A DNA stretch of 64,000 nt from Methanogranum sp963676045 (GCA_963676045.1 OY780938.1:868001-932000), one strand, 5' to 3'; shown: positions 1-9,872, counted from the stretch's first letter. Notes: a model not told the origin generated them from the sequence alone. Numbers and translations are program-made.

Positions 1-106
1 ACCGCGCAACATTCATATTTTTTGACATTTTTCAGATAACCGCACGTACGCCCCCATACCAGAAAAACTAACCATTAAATACCACCGCTTAATATGGTGT
101 TTTACT

Positions 107-182
107 GCCCTGGTAGTGTAGTGGCCTATCATGAAGCCCTGTCGAGGCTTCGACACGGATTCGAATTCCGTCCAGGGCGCCA
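107..182 (+). tRNA. tRNA-Asp (GTC)
   Basis: A full cloverleaf can be folded. The acceptor stem GCCCTGG pairs with CCAGGGC over 7 bp. The anticodon stem AAGCC/GGCTT encloses the loop CTGTCGA, giving anticodon GTC. The T arm is ACGGA-TTCGAAT-TCCGT. The 3' CCA is encoded. No intron is present. Confidence 0.95.
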
Positions 183-297
183 CTTGTTCTTCACGATCTT
201 TCATCACTGTTTTTCTTTCAAATTTCCATCGAGATCTTGAGTAACACTAATTGTAAATTTTTATATCAGTAATACATCTCGGAAAATAAGTGATACG

Positions 298-1404
298 TTG
301 AGTAAAAAAATCCTAACAATCGTGATACTTGTTGTTATGGTCGCATCCAGTATGTGTTATTTGGCAACTGGATCTTCTTCTGCATCTTCTGATGAAAGCG
401 ACACCACAACGCCCTTCTACATCGAAGATTCAAATGGCAACCTTATAGAATTCGAACAGACCTCGAACAACATAATCCTCTTAGGATACGGATACACGCT
501 GACAACTGTGGACCTTGGATGCGAGGACAAAATAGTAGGTGTTGACTACTACACCGCACAATACATGGTGACTGCAGGATATACTCAATATAGTGATCTC
601 AACATCGGTAATTTCTACAATGCAGATGGATGCGTGCAGATCGCGACCGCCATACTTCAGATGAGTGAAGATGGAACATTTGATCTAGAAACTGATTGGA
701 TAGTTGCACCAAGTTATTCATACATAACAAAGAGCGGCGGTCTCATAGATGTTCTTAATGAATACCTCGGCGAAAACAACTACAACCTCATCACTCTGAT
801 ATCGACAGCGACCACATATGATCAAGTCATGCAGGTCGTAGATGACCTGGGACAGATACTCGGAGCCGATTCCGATGGAATATTGGATGAAATGGAATAC
901 ATTGAGTACAAAGTGACAAACACCGTTAAAGAAAATAACCTATCTGGCGCAGCAGCCATACAGATCAGCTCCAGCGGAAAGGTTTACAATAGTAGCCTTA
1001 TGGTCTCAATGATAACTACTATGCTTAACGGCATTAATGCAGGCAATAATGGTGAATCTGCAATAAGTTACAGTAGTGATAAAAGTGCAATATTACAAAT
1101 GGCAGAAAAATACAATGACACAGTTATATTTGTCGATAGCAGTTACACAGGAATCACAGAATTGAAGGACTATCTAGAGAATTATGATGTTGTCAGCATT
1201 GAACACCAGTGGGATAACATATGTCCAGAAGTGACGAATTGTCTATGGGTGCTCGCATGCGCAATGTACCCAGATTACTTTGAAGGTGATGTTCCAACAG
1301 TCTCCTCTGATACAAATGACAACACATTACTGTATCTTGGTGTGGGAATCGCCATTGCCGCCATAGTAGCGGTTATTGCAGTGATTGCGATCAAGAAGCA
1401 CTGA
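298..1404 (+). CDS. ABC transporter substrate-binding protein (metal-chelate/cobalamin type)
   Basis: This 368-residue protein has an N-terminal hydrophobic signal (about residues 4-22). A BtuF/FepB-like binding domain follows, with the typical opening in which a conserved segment around residues 65-85 asks whether a time or place is reached (YTLTTVDLGCEDKIVGVD). A C-terminal membrane helix (about 343-365) ends in KKH, so the protein is probably anchored on the outer face of the membrane. The start is TTG at 298, preceded at 290-294 by GTGAT, which matches the 16S 3' end. It leads an operon with the permease and ATPase that follow. Substrate (iron chelate, cobalamin or similar) cannot be decided from sequence. 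Confidence 0.85.
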   Translation: MSKKILTIVILVVMVASSMCYLATGSSSASSDESDTTTPFYIEDSNGNLIEFEQTSNNIILLGYGYTLTTVDLGCEDKIVGVDYYTAQYMVTAGYTQYSDLNIGNFYNADGCVQIATAILQMSEDGTFDLETDWIVAPSYSYITKSGGLIDVLNEYLGENNYNLITLISTATTYDQVMQVVDDLGQILGADSDGILDEMEYIEYKVTNTVKENNLSGAAAIQISSSGKVYNSSLMVSMITTMLNGINAGNNGESAISYSSDKSAILQMAEKYNDTVIFVDSSYTGITELKDYLENYDVVSIEHQWDNICPEVTNCLWVLACAMYPDYFEGDVPTVSSDTNDNTLLYLGVGIAIAAIVAVIAVIAIKKH

Positions 1405-1438
1405 TAAACTCTTTATCATAAAACACGCTGAGGGGTCG

Positions 1439-2461
1439 ATGGATAAAAGAAAGAGAAGTATCCGTACGATGATAGCGATCATTTCCTTGATCGTCATAAC
1501 ATTGATCGCGATACTCCTTGACCTTGGATGGGCCAATTGGCCCCTCAGCATCTCTGAGGTTATAGATGTCCTTCTTGGAGGGGGTTCCTCCGTTGATAGG
1601 ACAATTGTGCTCGATATAAACCTGCCAAGGGTCGTTATGGGCATGTTCGTAGGCGCTGGTTTGGCTATTTCCGGTGCAGTAATGCAGGCGCTTTTCAGGA
1701 ATCCGATGGCATCACCTTACATATTAGGCCTATCCAACGGTGCCGCGCTCGGTGCATCGATAGGCATGATATTCACTATATCATTCATACCTGTAGCGAT
1801 AACCGTTCCTGTATTGGCATTCATATTCTGTCTTGGTACGATGATGCTTGTATATTCACTATCGAGAGTGGGCGGAAACACCCAGATGGAAACTTTACTA
1901 CTATCTGGTATCGCCGTAAGTGCTCTCCTCTCCGCACTTGTATCCCTTATGACATTCCTTGCAGGTGACCAGATGGAGGGCATAGTATTCTGGACCATGG
2001 GCAGTCTATCAAAAGCCACTTGGTCCAATCTTATGTTCGTAATACCTGTGATAAGCGTTGGAGCATTCATAATGATAATGATGTCCAGAGAACTGAACGC
2101 GATGATGCTTGGTGATGCGCATGCCATGGACCTTGGTGTGGATGTTCGCAGGGTCCGCATATTGCTTCTCATATGCACAACGCTCGTTGTTGCCGCCGCA
2201 GTCTCGTTTGTCGGAGTGATCGGATTCGTAGGATTGGTCATACCGCATGTTGTGCGTCTGATAATTGGACCGGATAACAGGCTCTTGATACCTTTGACAG
2301 TGGTTGCAGGCGCATCTTATCTTGTGATATGCGATTATATCGCCCATTGCATGTATGGGATATCCGGTGTCCTACCTATAGGAATAATAACCGCATTGAT
2401 AGGCGGGCCGTATTTCATCTACCTCCTTCGTAGAAGAAAACACGAGGTGGGATGGAATTGA
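1439..2461 (+). CDS. ABC transporter permease, FecCD/BtuC family
   Basis: A 340-residue polytopic membrane protein with about ten hydrophobic helices. It carries the FecCD hallmark near residues 65-105: NLPRVVMGMFVGAGLAISG followed by a Q...RNPMASP...LG...GA pattern. It forms the transmembrane channel of the importer encoded by its neighbours. The ATG at 1439 is preferred over upstream in-frame codons because GAGGGG sits just before it and the family begins with a short basic segment ahead of the first helix. The last codons overlap the ATPase gene by 10 bp, which indicates translational coupling. Confidence 0.9.
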   Translation: MDKRKRSIRTMIAIISLIVITLIAILLDLGWANWPLSISEVIDVLLGGGSSVDRTIVLDINLPRVVMGMFVGAGLAISGAVMQALFRNPMASPYILGLSNGAALGASIGMIFTISFIPVAITVPVLAFIFCLGTMMLVYSLSRVGGNTQMETLLLSGIAVSALLSALVSLMTFLAGDQMEGIVFWTMGSLSKATWSNLMFVIPVISVGAFIMIMMSRELNAMMLGDAHAMDLGVDVRRVRILLLICTTLVVAAAVSFVGVIGFVGLVIPHVVRLIIGPDNRLLIPLTVVAGASYLVICDYIAHCMYGISGVLPIGIITALIGGPYFIYLLRRRKHEVGWN

Positions 2462-3246
2462 CATTGAAGGTCAGAGATCTCAAATTCTACTACAACAATA
2501 AGGTAGTGCTTGATGGAATAGACCTTGATATAAAGGAAGGAGAAGTATTGGGCATACTAGGTCCCAATGGCTGTGGAAAGACCACATTACTCAAGAATCT
2601 AAATAAGAATCTCTCTCCGCATGAGGGATGTGTTCTAATTGATGATACTGACCTTGAAGAATTGTCTAAGAAAGAAGTTGCAAGAACCATCGCAGTTGTG
2701 CCGCAGACGAATGAGATACATTTTGCATTCACCGTAAGAGACATCGTTGCAATGGGGAGATTGCCATTCATAAGAGCATTCGAAGGAGAATCCCATAAAG
2801 ATATAGATATCATAGACAGCGCAATGAAAAGGACGGGCATATCTGAATTCTCTGAAAGATACATAAACACCATGAGCGGAGGAGAGCGTCAAAGGGTTAT
2901 AATCGCCAGAGCTTTGACTCAAACACCAAAGATCCTTCTGATGGATGAACCCACGCTGCACTTGGACATAAACACACAATTCGATGTGCTAGACCTTGTA
3001 TACGAACTATCTAAAAAAGAGAATCTCGCAGTCGTCATCGTATCCCATGACCTCGCGATGGTGGCGAGATATTGTGACCGTGTGATATTGATAAAGGATC
3101 ACAAGATACAGTCAGTAGGTACTTTGAATGAGGTCCTGACGCCTGAGAACATGGACCTTGTCTTCGGAGTGGATGCGGAACTGAGCATCGATGAGAAGAC
3201 AGGAAAGCATACCGTTATCCTTCACGGATCCACCAAGAGACTTTGA
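2452..3246 (+). CDS. ABC transporter ATP-binding protein, FecE/BtuD family
   Basis: A 264-residue ATPase with Walker A GPNGCGKTT (about 38-46), the signature MSGGERQRV (about 143-151), Walker B ILLMDEP and the switch histidine in VSHDLAMV. It energises the permease encoded immediately upstream. GAGGTGGG stands just ahead of the ATG inside the end of the permease gene. Together the three genes from 298 to 3246 form a complete importer; a second set lies at 15.9-20.2 kb. Confidence 0.93.
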   Translation: MELTLKVRDLKFYYNNKVVLDGIDLDIKEGEVLGILGPNGCGKTTLLKNLNKNLSPHEGCVLIDDTDLEELSKKEVARTIAVVPQTNEIHFAFTVRDIVAMGRLPFIRAFEGESHKDIDIIDSAMKRTGISEFSERYINTMSGGERQRVIIARALTQTPKILLMDEPTLHLDINTQFDVLDLVYELSKKENLAVVIVSHDLAMVARYCDRVILIKDHKIQSVGTLNEVLTPENMDLVFGVDAELSIDEKTGKHTVILHGSTKRL

Positions 3247-3302
3247 TATTACGTCAAGTGACGACCGAAAGTGTCTTTTATTGAATATCGATAGTGATTA
3301 TC

Positions 3303-3650
3303 ATGCGTTGGATGTTGCGTGGAAAGATACACAGGGCTACCGTGACACAGACCAGGCTCGATTACGAGGGTAGCATCACCGTCGACCAGGACCTACTGGA
3401 CAAAGCAGGCATATGGTTGGGTGAGAAGGTGTACATAGCGAACGTGACGAACGGCTCCCGTTTCGAGACATACACCCTGCCGGGCGAGAGAGGCTCGGGC
3501 ATAATCGCACTCAACGGTGCGGCAGCACATCTATGCAATGTTGGCGATAAGATCATAATCATGGGATTCGAGCTCACTGATCAACAGATTCATGCAAAGG
3601 TCGTCACCGTCGACGAGAAGAACCATTGCACCAAAGAATTCACTTATTGA
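3303..3650 (+). CDS. panD: Aspartate 1-decarboxylase, pyruvoyl-dependent (PanD)
   Basis: PanD makes beta-alanine from aspartate for pantothenate and CoA synthesis. The protein (115 residues) has the self-cleavage site YEGS near residues 21-24, where the serine becomes the pyruvoyl group. GKIHR supplies the catalytic Lys and His, RFETY the conserved Arg and Tyr, and NGAAA the conserved Asn. The ATG at 3303 has GTGAT at 3294-3298 as ribosome binding site and gives the usual distance to the cleavage serine. This is the bacterial-type enzyme; most archaea are thought to use an MfnA-like PLP enzyme, and one is also present at 28.0 kb. RNase HI follows 1 bp downstream. Confidence 0.93.
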   Translation: MRWMLRGKIHRATVTQTRLDYEGSITVDQDLLDKAGIWLGEKVYIANVTNGSRFETYTLPGERGSGIIALNGAAAHLCNVGDKIIIMGFELTDQQIHAKVVTVDEKNHCTKEFTY

Positions 3651-3651
3651 T

Positions 3652-4053
3652 ATGTATCAGATATTCTCCGATGGCGGCTCAAGAGGGAACCCTGGCCCTG
3701 CGGCATATGCCATCGTCGTCACAAAAGACGGAAAGATAGTCCATGAACATTCTGAATTCCTTGGCGTCCAGACAAACAATTACGCCGAATACAGAGGCCT
3801 CATCGCAGGCATGTCCAAGGCCATAGAGCTAGGCGCAGATGATGTTGAGTTCATAATGGATTCCCAGCTTGTCATAAAACAGATGACAGGCGAATACAAA
3901 GTGAAATCCGAGAATGTCAAGGACCTGCATGCCGATGCGAAGGCCCTATCGATGATGATCCCCAAGGTGAGATTCAGGAACGTCAGAAGGTCCGAACTCC
4001 TGATACCGAGGGCTGATGCCCTTCTGAACATAGAATTGGATAACAATCGCTGA
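3652..4053 (+). CDS. rnhA: Ribonuclease HI
   Basis: A 133-residue RNase H fold enzyme that cleaves RNA in RNA-DNA hybrids. The acidic catalytic set is visible: Asp in FSDGGSRGNPGP (about residue 6), Glu in NNYAEYRG (about 45), Asp in FIMDSQLV (about 67) and the last Asp in PRADALLN near the C terminus. The ATG at 3652 begins 1 bp after the panD stop, so the two genes are probably co-transcribed. The usual HxxxN-type wording before the last Asp is changed (RRSELLIPRAD), as in several archaeal homologues. Confidence 0.9.
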   Translation: MYQIFSDGGSRGNPGPAAYAIVVTKDGKIVHEHSEFLGVQTNNYAEYRGLIAGMSKAIELGADDVEFIMDSQLVIKQMTGEYKVKSENVKDLHADAKALSMMIPKVRFRNVRRSELLIPRADALLNIELDNNR

Positions 4054-4108
4054 TATCTATCCAAATATGACGATCCTCGATACGTGTCCATTGACAATTG
4101 TATCTTTT

Positions 4109-5359
4109 TCAAGATGCGGACAATGCGTCCACTAGGTCACATATCTTCACAACGACCTGTTCACCCGTGTTCATGTCACGAAGGGTTACAGAGTTGCTCT
4201 CCATCTCCTTCGCACCAACGATGACGACCTTCTTGGCCTTGACATCTGATGCGAACTTCATCGCCTTCGCCATCTTGCGACCCATGATATCGACATCTGC
4301 GGATATGCCAGCATTGCGGAGTTGCGATACTATCTCGAAGGCCTTGAGCCTCATGTCATCTGAGACCGGCAAGACGTATGCATCGATGCCCTTGACATCG
4401 TATCCGATGCCTTCCTTCTCCATCGCCAGCAGTATCCTGTCGAAACCTATCGCAAACCCTGTGGAGAACACCTTCTCGCCGCCGAAGAGCTCCGATAACG
4501 TATAGGACCCGCCTCCGCAAATCTGCTTCTCCGCACCCAATACAGGCGCTTCTGCCTCGAATACCATCCCTGTGTAATAATCCAGGCCACGGACGACACC
4601 CAGGTCTATCTCCACATTGTTCACGCCCATGGCGGAAAGATAGGATACAACAGACCTGAGATAATCCCCGGCATCCCCTGGTATGTTCTTCAGGACGCTC
4701 ACATCGCCGACGGTCTCGGTCAATCTGAAGATCTCATCGATGGCATCCATATCGACACCCATCTCCTTCAGCAACGGCTCCGCCTCATCGTATAGCTTCT
4801 TGTCCAACTTCTGGAGTACCTCTGCGGTCCTTTCCTTAGGGACACCAGCATCCGCTATCTTCTGTCTCAGCACGCCGATGTGCCCTATGCGCATCTTGTA
4901 CTCTTTGAGTCCGAGGTCCTTTATCATGGCCGCTGCCATGGCTATGGTCTCCGCATCCGTCTCTGGTGTGGCACTGCCGATTATCTCTGCACCGAACTGG
5001 AAGAACTCCCTGTATCTCCCGCTCTGTGGCCTTTCATATCTGAAGCACTGCCCGAAATAGAAGACCTTGATCGGCTTCGGATCGTTGCTCATGTTGTTCA
5101 CAAAGAGCCTGATGGCGGGCGCTGTCATCTCTGGACGCAAAGCCATCTCCCTGTCGCCTTTGTCCTTGAAATTGTATATCTCCTTCAGGACATTCGGACC
5201 GGAACGCAGGATGAAAAGTTCCGCTTCCTCGAATATGGGGGTCTCGATCTCCCTGAATCCGAATATGCGCGCTGTATTCCTTAGTACACCCTCATAGAAT
5301 CTTCTCTTTTCCATCTCATCAGGGAGGAAATCCCTTGTACCGCGCGGACATTGGATCAT
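4109..5359 (-). CDS. hisS: Histidyl-tRNA synthetase
   Basis: A 416-residue class II aminoacyl-tRNA synthetase charging tRNA-His. Class II motif 2 is seen in FYFGQCFRYERPQSG. The histidine-specific motif is RGLDYYTGMVFE and motif 3 is GFAIGFDRILLAM. The C-terminal anticodon-binding domain begins near residue 325 (DAYVLPVSDD). The start is set at MIQCPRGTRDFLP, the normal HisRS N terminus; the open frame runs about 270 bp further upstream but that part has no family similarity. It is convergent with rnhA and divergent from the PH-domain genes. Confidence 0.95.
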   Translation of the reverse strand: MIQCPRGTRDFLPDEMEKRRFYEGVLRNTARIFGFREIETPIFEEAELFILRSGPNVLKEIYNFKDKGDREMALRPEMTAPAIRLFVNNMSNDPKPIKVFYFGQCFRYERPQSGRYREFFQFGAEIIGSATPETDAETIAMAAAMIKDLGLKEYKMRIGHIGVLRQKIADAGVPKERTAEVLQKLDKKLYDEAEPLLKEMGVDMDAIDEIFRLTETVGDVSVLKNIPGDAGDYLRSVVSYLSAMGVNNVEIDLGVVRGLDYYTGMVFEAEAPVLGAEKQICGGGSYTLSELFGGEKVFSTGFAIGFDRILLAMEKEGIGYDVKGIDAYVLPVSDDMRLKAFEIVSQLRNAGISADVDIMGRKMAKAMKFASDVKAKKVVIVGAKEMESNSVTLRDMNTGEQVVVKICDLVDALSAS

Positions 5360-5500
5360 ATACGACCCAATGTTCAGGACAGTAATAAATCTTGACCTTT
5401 TCCAAGATCGTGATATATCAATATTTGTAAATTCCACACTAAAAATAAAGCACGGATAATGATTTATATGAATTTGAAATAAGAAGTAACGACGATTGGA

Positions 5501-5992
5501 ATGACAGACCCCGAATATAAAAGGTTGAATCCTAAGTGCAAATCCGCCATGTATGTAAAATATGTCATAATGCTGGCAATATTCGTAATATTCGTCTCCC
5601 TGATAGAAGCATTCTTGATCAAGGACCAATCCACGAAAAGTACTGTCAGGATCATCACTGCCCTAATACTTGTGATCTCCATCATCTACGCAGTGATCGG
5701 CCCCGTGATATTCTACAGACGCTACAAATACATCCTCACGCAGGATAAAGTGGATATCAGACGTGGCATAATCATCATGAGGCATACTCTCGTACCGATC
5801 GAGAGGATACACCAGGTAGAGGTCGTCAGCGGACCTATAAACAACATGTTCGGTCTCGCTGATGTGAACATAACGACGGCCGGAGGCACAGCACGCATCG
5901 AATTCCTTGAGAAGGATGAGGCTGACAAGGTCGCTACCGAGTTGAATGCCGTTGTGGAAAAGATCCTCAAAGGTAGGATGAAAAATGAGTGA
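5501..5992 (+). CDS. Bacterial PH-domain membrane protein (YdbS-like)
   Basis: A 163-residue protein with two membrane helices (about 22-42 and 52-72) followed by a bacterial PH-like domain (bPH_2, DUF304). The domain is recognisable from KYILTQDKVDIRRGIIIM and VPIERIHQVEVVSGPINNMFGLADVNITTAGG. Its stop overlaps the next gene by 8 bp. This small plus large bPH_2 pair is the YdbS-YdbT arrangement known widely in bacteria and archaea. The function is unknown; a role at the membrane is inferred. Confidence 0.85.
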   Translation: MTDPEYKRLNPKCKSAMYVKYVIMLAIFVIFVSLIEAFLIKDQSTKSTVRIITALILVISIIYAVIGPVIFYRRYKYILTQDKVDIRRGIIIMRHTLVPIERIHQVEVVSGPINNMFGLADVNITTAGGTARIEFLEKDEADKVATELNAVVEKILKGRMKNE

Positions 5993-7457
5993 AAACGTGT
6001 ACAGGAATCATCCTACAGTGATGATACAGAACACATTCATGCTTGCATTCATACTTGTGTTCATAGCGTTACCTTATATCATGGACCCCGCTGCTCCGAA
6101 AGGCATCCTATACATAATATTGGCCATAGTCGTGATATGGGTTCTCCTTGTGTTCATCTCCTGGAAGAGGACGACCATAACATTCGAGGCGGAACAGGCC
6201 ATAGTAGAGAGCAATGTGCTCTATCGGAAAAGGAAGGTCATACCATACTCCAAGATCGCGTCGGCCAATGTTGTCCGTAATGTTTTCAACCGCATATTCG
6301 GAACTACAAGGCTTCAGATCAACATAAACTCCTCGCATAACGCCGCAATGCCCGAGGCGAGCTTCGTGTTCAAGAAGGAACTCGCCGACCAACTAAGGGC
6401 TGAATTGATGTCTGGAATATTCAAACAGGAATACAAGACAGAGGAAGAAGAGATACATGAGTCCGCCCTGAAATTCAACGGATCGGATGCCATCTTGTAC
6501 GGAATGATAGGCAAATCCAGCTGGAGTTTCATGAATGCCATATTATGGGGTGCCTTTTCCTTGATATCCGTTATCTACACCAGTGGAAGTGGCCTTTTAT
6601 TATCCCTCTTGATGCTCGCGATCTCAAGTATTATACCAATAATAAGTCAGATATTCAGATACTTCAACTTCAAAGTCTACCGTGTTGATGATAAGATACA
6701 CATTCAGCATGGCATGATAGAGACATACCGTACATCTTTCGAGGTCAAGAGGATCAATGCTGTGCGCATAAAGAGACCTTATTTCGCAAGATTGCTGCAC
6801 AAATGCTGCATCGAGGCAGAGGTCGTCGGCATAAACGCGGTAGGGAAGGAGACGACTCCGTTGCTATCCCTCCTGATAAGGGAGGATCAGTTGGATGAGG
6901 CCATGAAGGCACTCGTCCCTGAGTTCATACGCGAGACACCCACCCACAGACAACCTACCGATGCGAAATTCCCCCTCGCGTCCAGAACGACATACGCTGT
7001 GATAGCCTGGCTCGTGGTGATGGCATATCCCTGCTGGTGGTTATACAACTACAACGAGCCCCTCACACAGATGTCCCAATCGACAGTGGATATCCTTGGC
7101 GTCCTCATGATCGCATGTACGCTGGCAGTGGCGATCCTCGCATACGTGTCGGCATACATATCCTATAAGAAACGTGAATTCGGGATGGATGAGGACATGT
7201 TCATACTCATAAACGGAGTATTGGATAGGGAGACGGTCATAATGCAATACGACCGCGTGCAGATAACGGATGTCTACTGTACGCCGATGGCAAGGAGATT
7301 CGGACTTGCAAAAATAGAGATCTCGATGCTGTCCTCCTCGGGTGCAAAAAACATAAGATCAGGATATTTTGAAGAGGTTGAACTCTCCAAGATATCCGAC
7401 AAGGTCATGGAACGTCTCTCTGACGGCAGGTACGATTATAGGATGACAGAGATGTGA
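5985..7457 (+). CDS. Bacterial PH-domain membrane protein (YdbT-like), three PH units
   Basis: A 490-residue membrane protein with paired hydrophobic helices near residues 15-58, 172-215 and 338-385. Each pair is followed by a bPH_2 unit: TFEAEQAIVESNVLYRKRKV, KVYRVDDKIHIQHGMIETYR and FILINGVLDRETVIMQYDRV mark the three starts. It overlaps the YdbS-like gene by 8 bp, so they are probably co-translated and interact. Family function is not established. The TGA stop abuts the convergent GTPase gene directly. Confidence 0.88.
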   Translation: MSENVYRNHPTVMIQNTFMLAFILVFIALPYIMDPAAPKGILYIILAIVVIWVLLVFISWKRTTITFEAEQAIVESNVLYRKRKVIPYSKIASANVVRNVFNRIFGTTRLQININSSHNAAMPEASFVFKKELADQLRAELMSGIFKQEYKTEEEEIHESALKFNGSDAILYGMIGKSSWSFMNAILWGAFSLISVIYTSGSGLLLSLLMLAISSIIPIISQIFRYFNFKVYRVDDKIHIQHGMIETYRTSFEVKRINAVRIKRPYFARLLHKCCIEAEVVGINAVGKETTPLLSLLIREDQLDEAMKALVPEFIRETPTHRQPTDAKFPLASRTTYAVIAWLVVMAYPCWWLYNYNEPLTQMSQSTVDILGVLMIACTLAVAILAYVSAYISYKKREFGMDEDMFILINGVLDRETVIMQYDRVQITDVYCTPMARRFGLAKIEISMLSSSGAKNIRSGYFEEVELSKISDKVMERLSDGRYDYRMTEM

Positions 7458-8558
7458 TCATCTCTTGACTATTATCGTCAATATGTCCAGGTCCTGTACG
7501 ACGTGGTCCAATCCGACGGTCTGACCGGGGAACTTGGCACTCTTACCCCATACCATCGCATAACGGAAATTGCTCCTGAAATCCCTGTGTATGAGCTCGC
7601 ACACCTCGCCGACGGTGTTGCCCTTCTTGACTATCAAGGGGACATCCATATCGGCATCTTGGCCCTGTGGCTTCAGATATATGCGGATCATCTCGATGGT
7701 GTCGTATATCGTCTGCTTCAAATCTTCGATTCCGTAACCTGTCGCCGCAGATACTGGGACCCTCCTGAACTGCTGGTGCAGATCCATGACGGATTCCAAT
7801 TCTCCAGGCTTGGCGAGGTCCACCTTGTTTATCGCCATGACTGATTTGATGTATACACGGTTGCCGGCCAGCACATCGAGCATCTGCTCAACGTTGATGT
7901 CCTCTCTTACGACCACTGTGGCATTTATATGCCCGTATGCGGCGGTCATATCCGCGATGGTATCGACATCGATCTTGGTCAGTTTCACAGTGGGCATCAC
8001 GTTTATACCGCCCTGCGAACCTGTGGTTATGACCACGTCCGGTCTTTTCTGATCGAGACGGATGGCGGCATTGTAAAGTTCCTTCATGAGGACGTTGATG
8101 TTGGGATTGAAGATGTCGACGACCAAAAGTATCACATCGGCCGCCCTTGCAGCGGCTATGACCTCCCTTCCCCTTCCTTTTCCTTTTGAAGCATCCTTTA
8201 TCAATCCAGGCATATCCAATATCTGGATCTTGGCATGGTTGTACTCCAATACTCCGGGGACGACGTCCAATGTCGTGAAATGATATGCTGCGACCTCTGA
8301 CTTCGCCCCTGTCAACTGATTCAAAAGCGTTGATTTACCGACAGATGGGAATCCCACGAGCGCGACCGTTGCATTTCCAGCCTTCTTTACATAGAAACCT
8401 TTAGTAGGTCCCTTGGATGATCTTCTTTTCTCTTCTTCCTCGGAAAGACGTGCTATCTTTGCCTTCAGCTTTCCGATGTGCGCCTCAGTGGCCTTGTTGT
8501 ATTTGGTATTGGAGATCTGATCCTCCAACTCCTTGATCTGCTCTTCGATCGTTGCCAT
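7458..8558 (-). CDS. DRG/OBG-family GTP-binding protein with TGS domain
   Basis: A 366-residue GTPase. An N-terminal coiled segment (MATIEEQIKELEDQISN, residues 1-45) precedes the G domain with G1 GFPSVGKST, G3 DMPGLI, and NKVD as G4. A glycine-rich SKGKGRGRE stretch follows G3 as in DRG proteins. The C terminus (about 290-366) is a TGS domain. DRG proteins associate with ribosomes or translation factors in eukaryotes; the archaeal role is presumed similar. The ATG at 8558 gives the standard N terminus; an upstream in-frame extension is not conserved-looking. Confidence 0.92.
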   Translation of the reverse strand: MATIEEQIKELEDQISNTKYNKATEAHIGKLKAKIARLSEEEEKRRSSKGPTKGFYVKKAGNATVALVGFPSVGKSTLLNQLTGAKSEVAAYHFTTLDVVPGVLEYNHAKIQILDMPGLIKDASKGKGRGREVIAAARAADVILLVVDIFNPNINVLMKELYNAAIRLDQKRPDVVITTGSQGGINVMPTVKLTKIDVDTIADMTAAYGHINATVVVREDINVEQMLDVLAGNRVYIKSVMAINKVDLAKPGELESVMDLHQQFRRVPVSAATGYGIEDLKQTIYDTIEMIRIYLKPQGQDADMDVPLIVKKGNTVGEVCELIHRDFRSNFRYAMVWGKSAKFPGQTVGLDHVVQDLDILTIIVKR

Positions 8559-8747
8559 ATGGAAATCTCTTACGACTAGGTGATGTCGGTCCAATATTTT
8601 ACAATTATTAATAGACACCTTTCATATGTCGTACAAGTATCTGCATTCAATAAGTAATATATGAGGACTGGCACATGAATGTGCATTAATCCCCCTTGAA
8701 ATAACTAGCACAATAGCTTTTAAAATGATGAAAGAATAGCGGGGAGC

Positions 8748-9866
8748 ATGAGTATCTCTCTGAAGATCGATAGGAGCAAGCTAGATCTTGATAGCAATAA
8801 AAAGATCGCTGCCTTGATCATTACGTTTATCCTAGCATCAATACTCACGATCTACGGATGGACAACCAGTTGCTTTGGAATGTTCATAATCGGCGTAATG
8901 CTTTACATGATACCCCATCTGTTGGGAGTCAACAACATAAAGACCCTTACAGCATATGGTGCGGTATTCCTGATAGCAGTGCTGTTGATAGGTTCCTTTA
9001 TCATGGCCCCAGCAGTGGTGAACAACAACTCGAATCCGATTGCAGATGAGGACACCTTCAGTGAAATCACATGCATGTACAATGATGGTTCAGTGACGAT
9101 AGAGACGACATACAACGGAGATACGACTGGATATGACGTCGTACTGCGCACCTATACCGTGACTGGCGTCGGTTTCACAGCTGAACAAGTCTATGGATCT
9201 ACAGCGAATTCTTTGGATTACATACTCACGGCCACATACGACCCGGTATCTGACAAGACGACGGCGGTTGGAACCTTCGACCTTGGATCGTCTAGCCTGT
9301 ACATAGCTCAACTAGGGCTTGTAAACGACAGCGACCAATTCAGCGAGGGCACATATAGCTGGTTCATGGTGGGCCTATTCAGCGGCACCCTGACCGGGAT
9401 ATACTTCGTCGGTGTCTTCATGAGCGTCGTGTATGTTGTGATCATATTCATGATGATACTCTTCCTGTCCGCATTCATGAGGTCCAGGTTCGAGAAGACA
9501 AGGAACAAGATGGAAGAGGAGGGACGTCTATACCCGCAGGGATATGGGAGATGCAAGAAATGCAACGCCGTCGTATTACCGGGTGAGGTCAACTGCAGGA
9601 AATGCGGAGAGTACATCGACCGTCCTGACGAGCTCAAACCTAAGAAGGTGGATTTCTTCACATGCTCTGAATGCGGTGCAGAGGTCCCATCCGATGCGAC
9701 CGTGTGCCCCAAATGCGGTGAGAAATTCGATGAGGAGACTGAGACGGAGGTCATCCACTCGGATGGCAAGGTCGATGTAACCACAAAGAACATCAATTGC
9801 CCAGATTGCGGTGCAGAGGTCCCATCGACCGCTTCGTTCTGCCCCAAATGCGGAAAGAAATTCTGA
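8748..9866 (+). CDS. Membrane protein with extracytoplasmic domain and three zinc ribbons
   Basis: A 372-residue protein of unknown function. There are three hydrophobic helices in residues 20-92, then a Thr/Ser-rich domain (about 93-205) that should face outward, a further helix (about 208-245), and a cytoplasmic tail with three zinc ribbons. The Cys pairs are CKKC/CRKC, CSEC/CPKC and CPDC/CPKC, the last ending at the C terminus. Such ribbons usually bind nucleic acid or partner proteins. A related one-ribbon protein lies at 32741. The gene ends at a clear hairpin and U-tract. Confidence 0.75.
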   Translation: MSISLKIDRSKLDLDSNKKIAALIITFILASILTIYGWTTSCFGMFIIGVMLYMIPHLLGVNNIKTLTAYGAVFLIAVLLIGSFIMAPAVVNNNSNPIADEDTFSEITCMYNDGSVTIETTYNGDTTGYDVVLRTYTVTGVGFTAEQVYGSTANSLDYILTATYDPVSDKTTAVGTFDLGSSSLYIAQLGLVNDSDQFSEGTYSWFMVGLFSGTLTGIYFVGVFMSVVYVVIIFMMILFLSAFMRSRFEKTRNKMEEEGRLYPQGYGRCKKCNAVVLPGEVNCRKCGEYIDRPDELKPKKVDFFTCSECGAEVPSDATVCPKCGEKFDEETETEVIHSDGKVDVTTKNINCPDCGAEVPSTASFCPKCGKKF

Positions 9867-9872
9867 TCAAAC

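Noticed and set aside
5360..5629. N-terminal extension of hisS.
   Set aside because: The extra 90 codons have no HisRS similarity and overlap the promoter of the divergent PH-domain gene.
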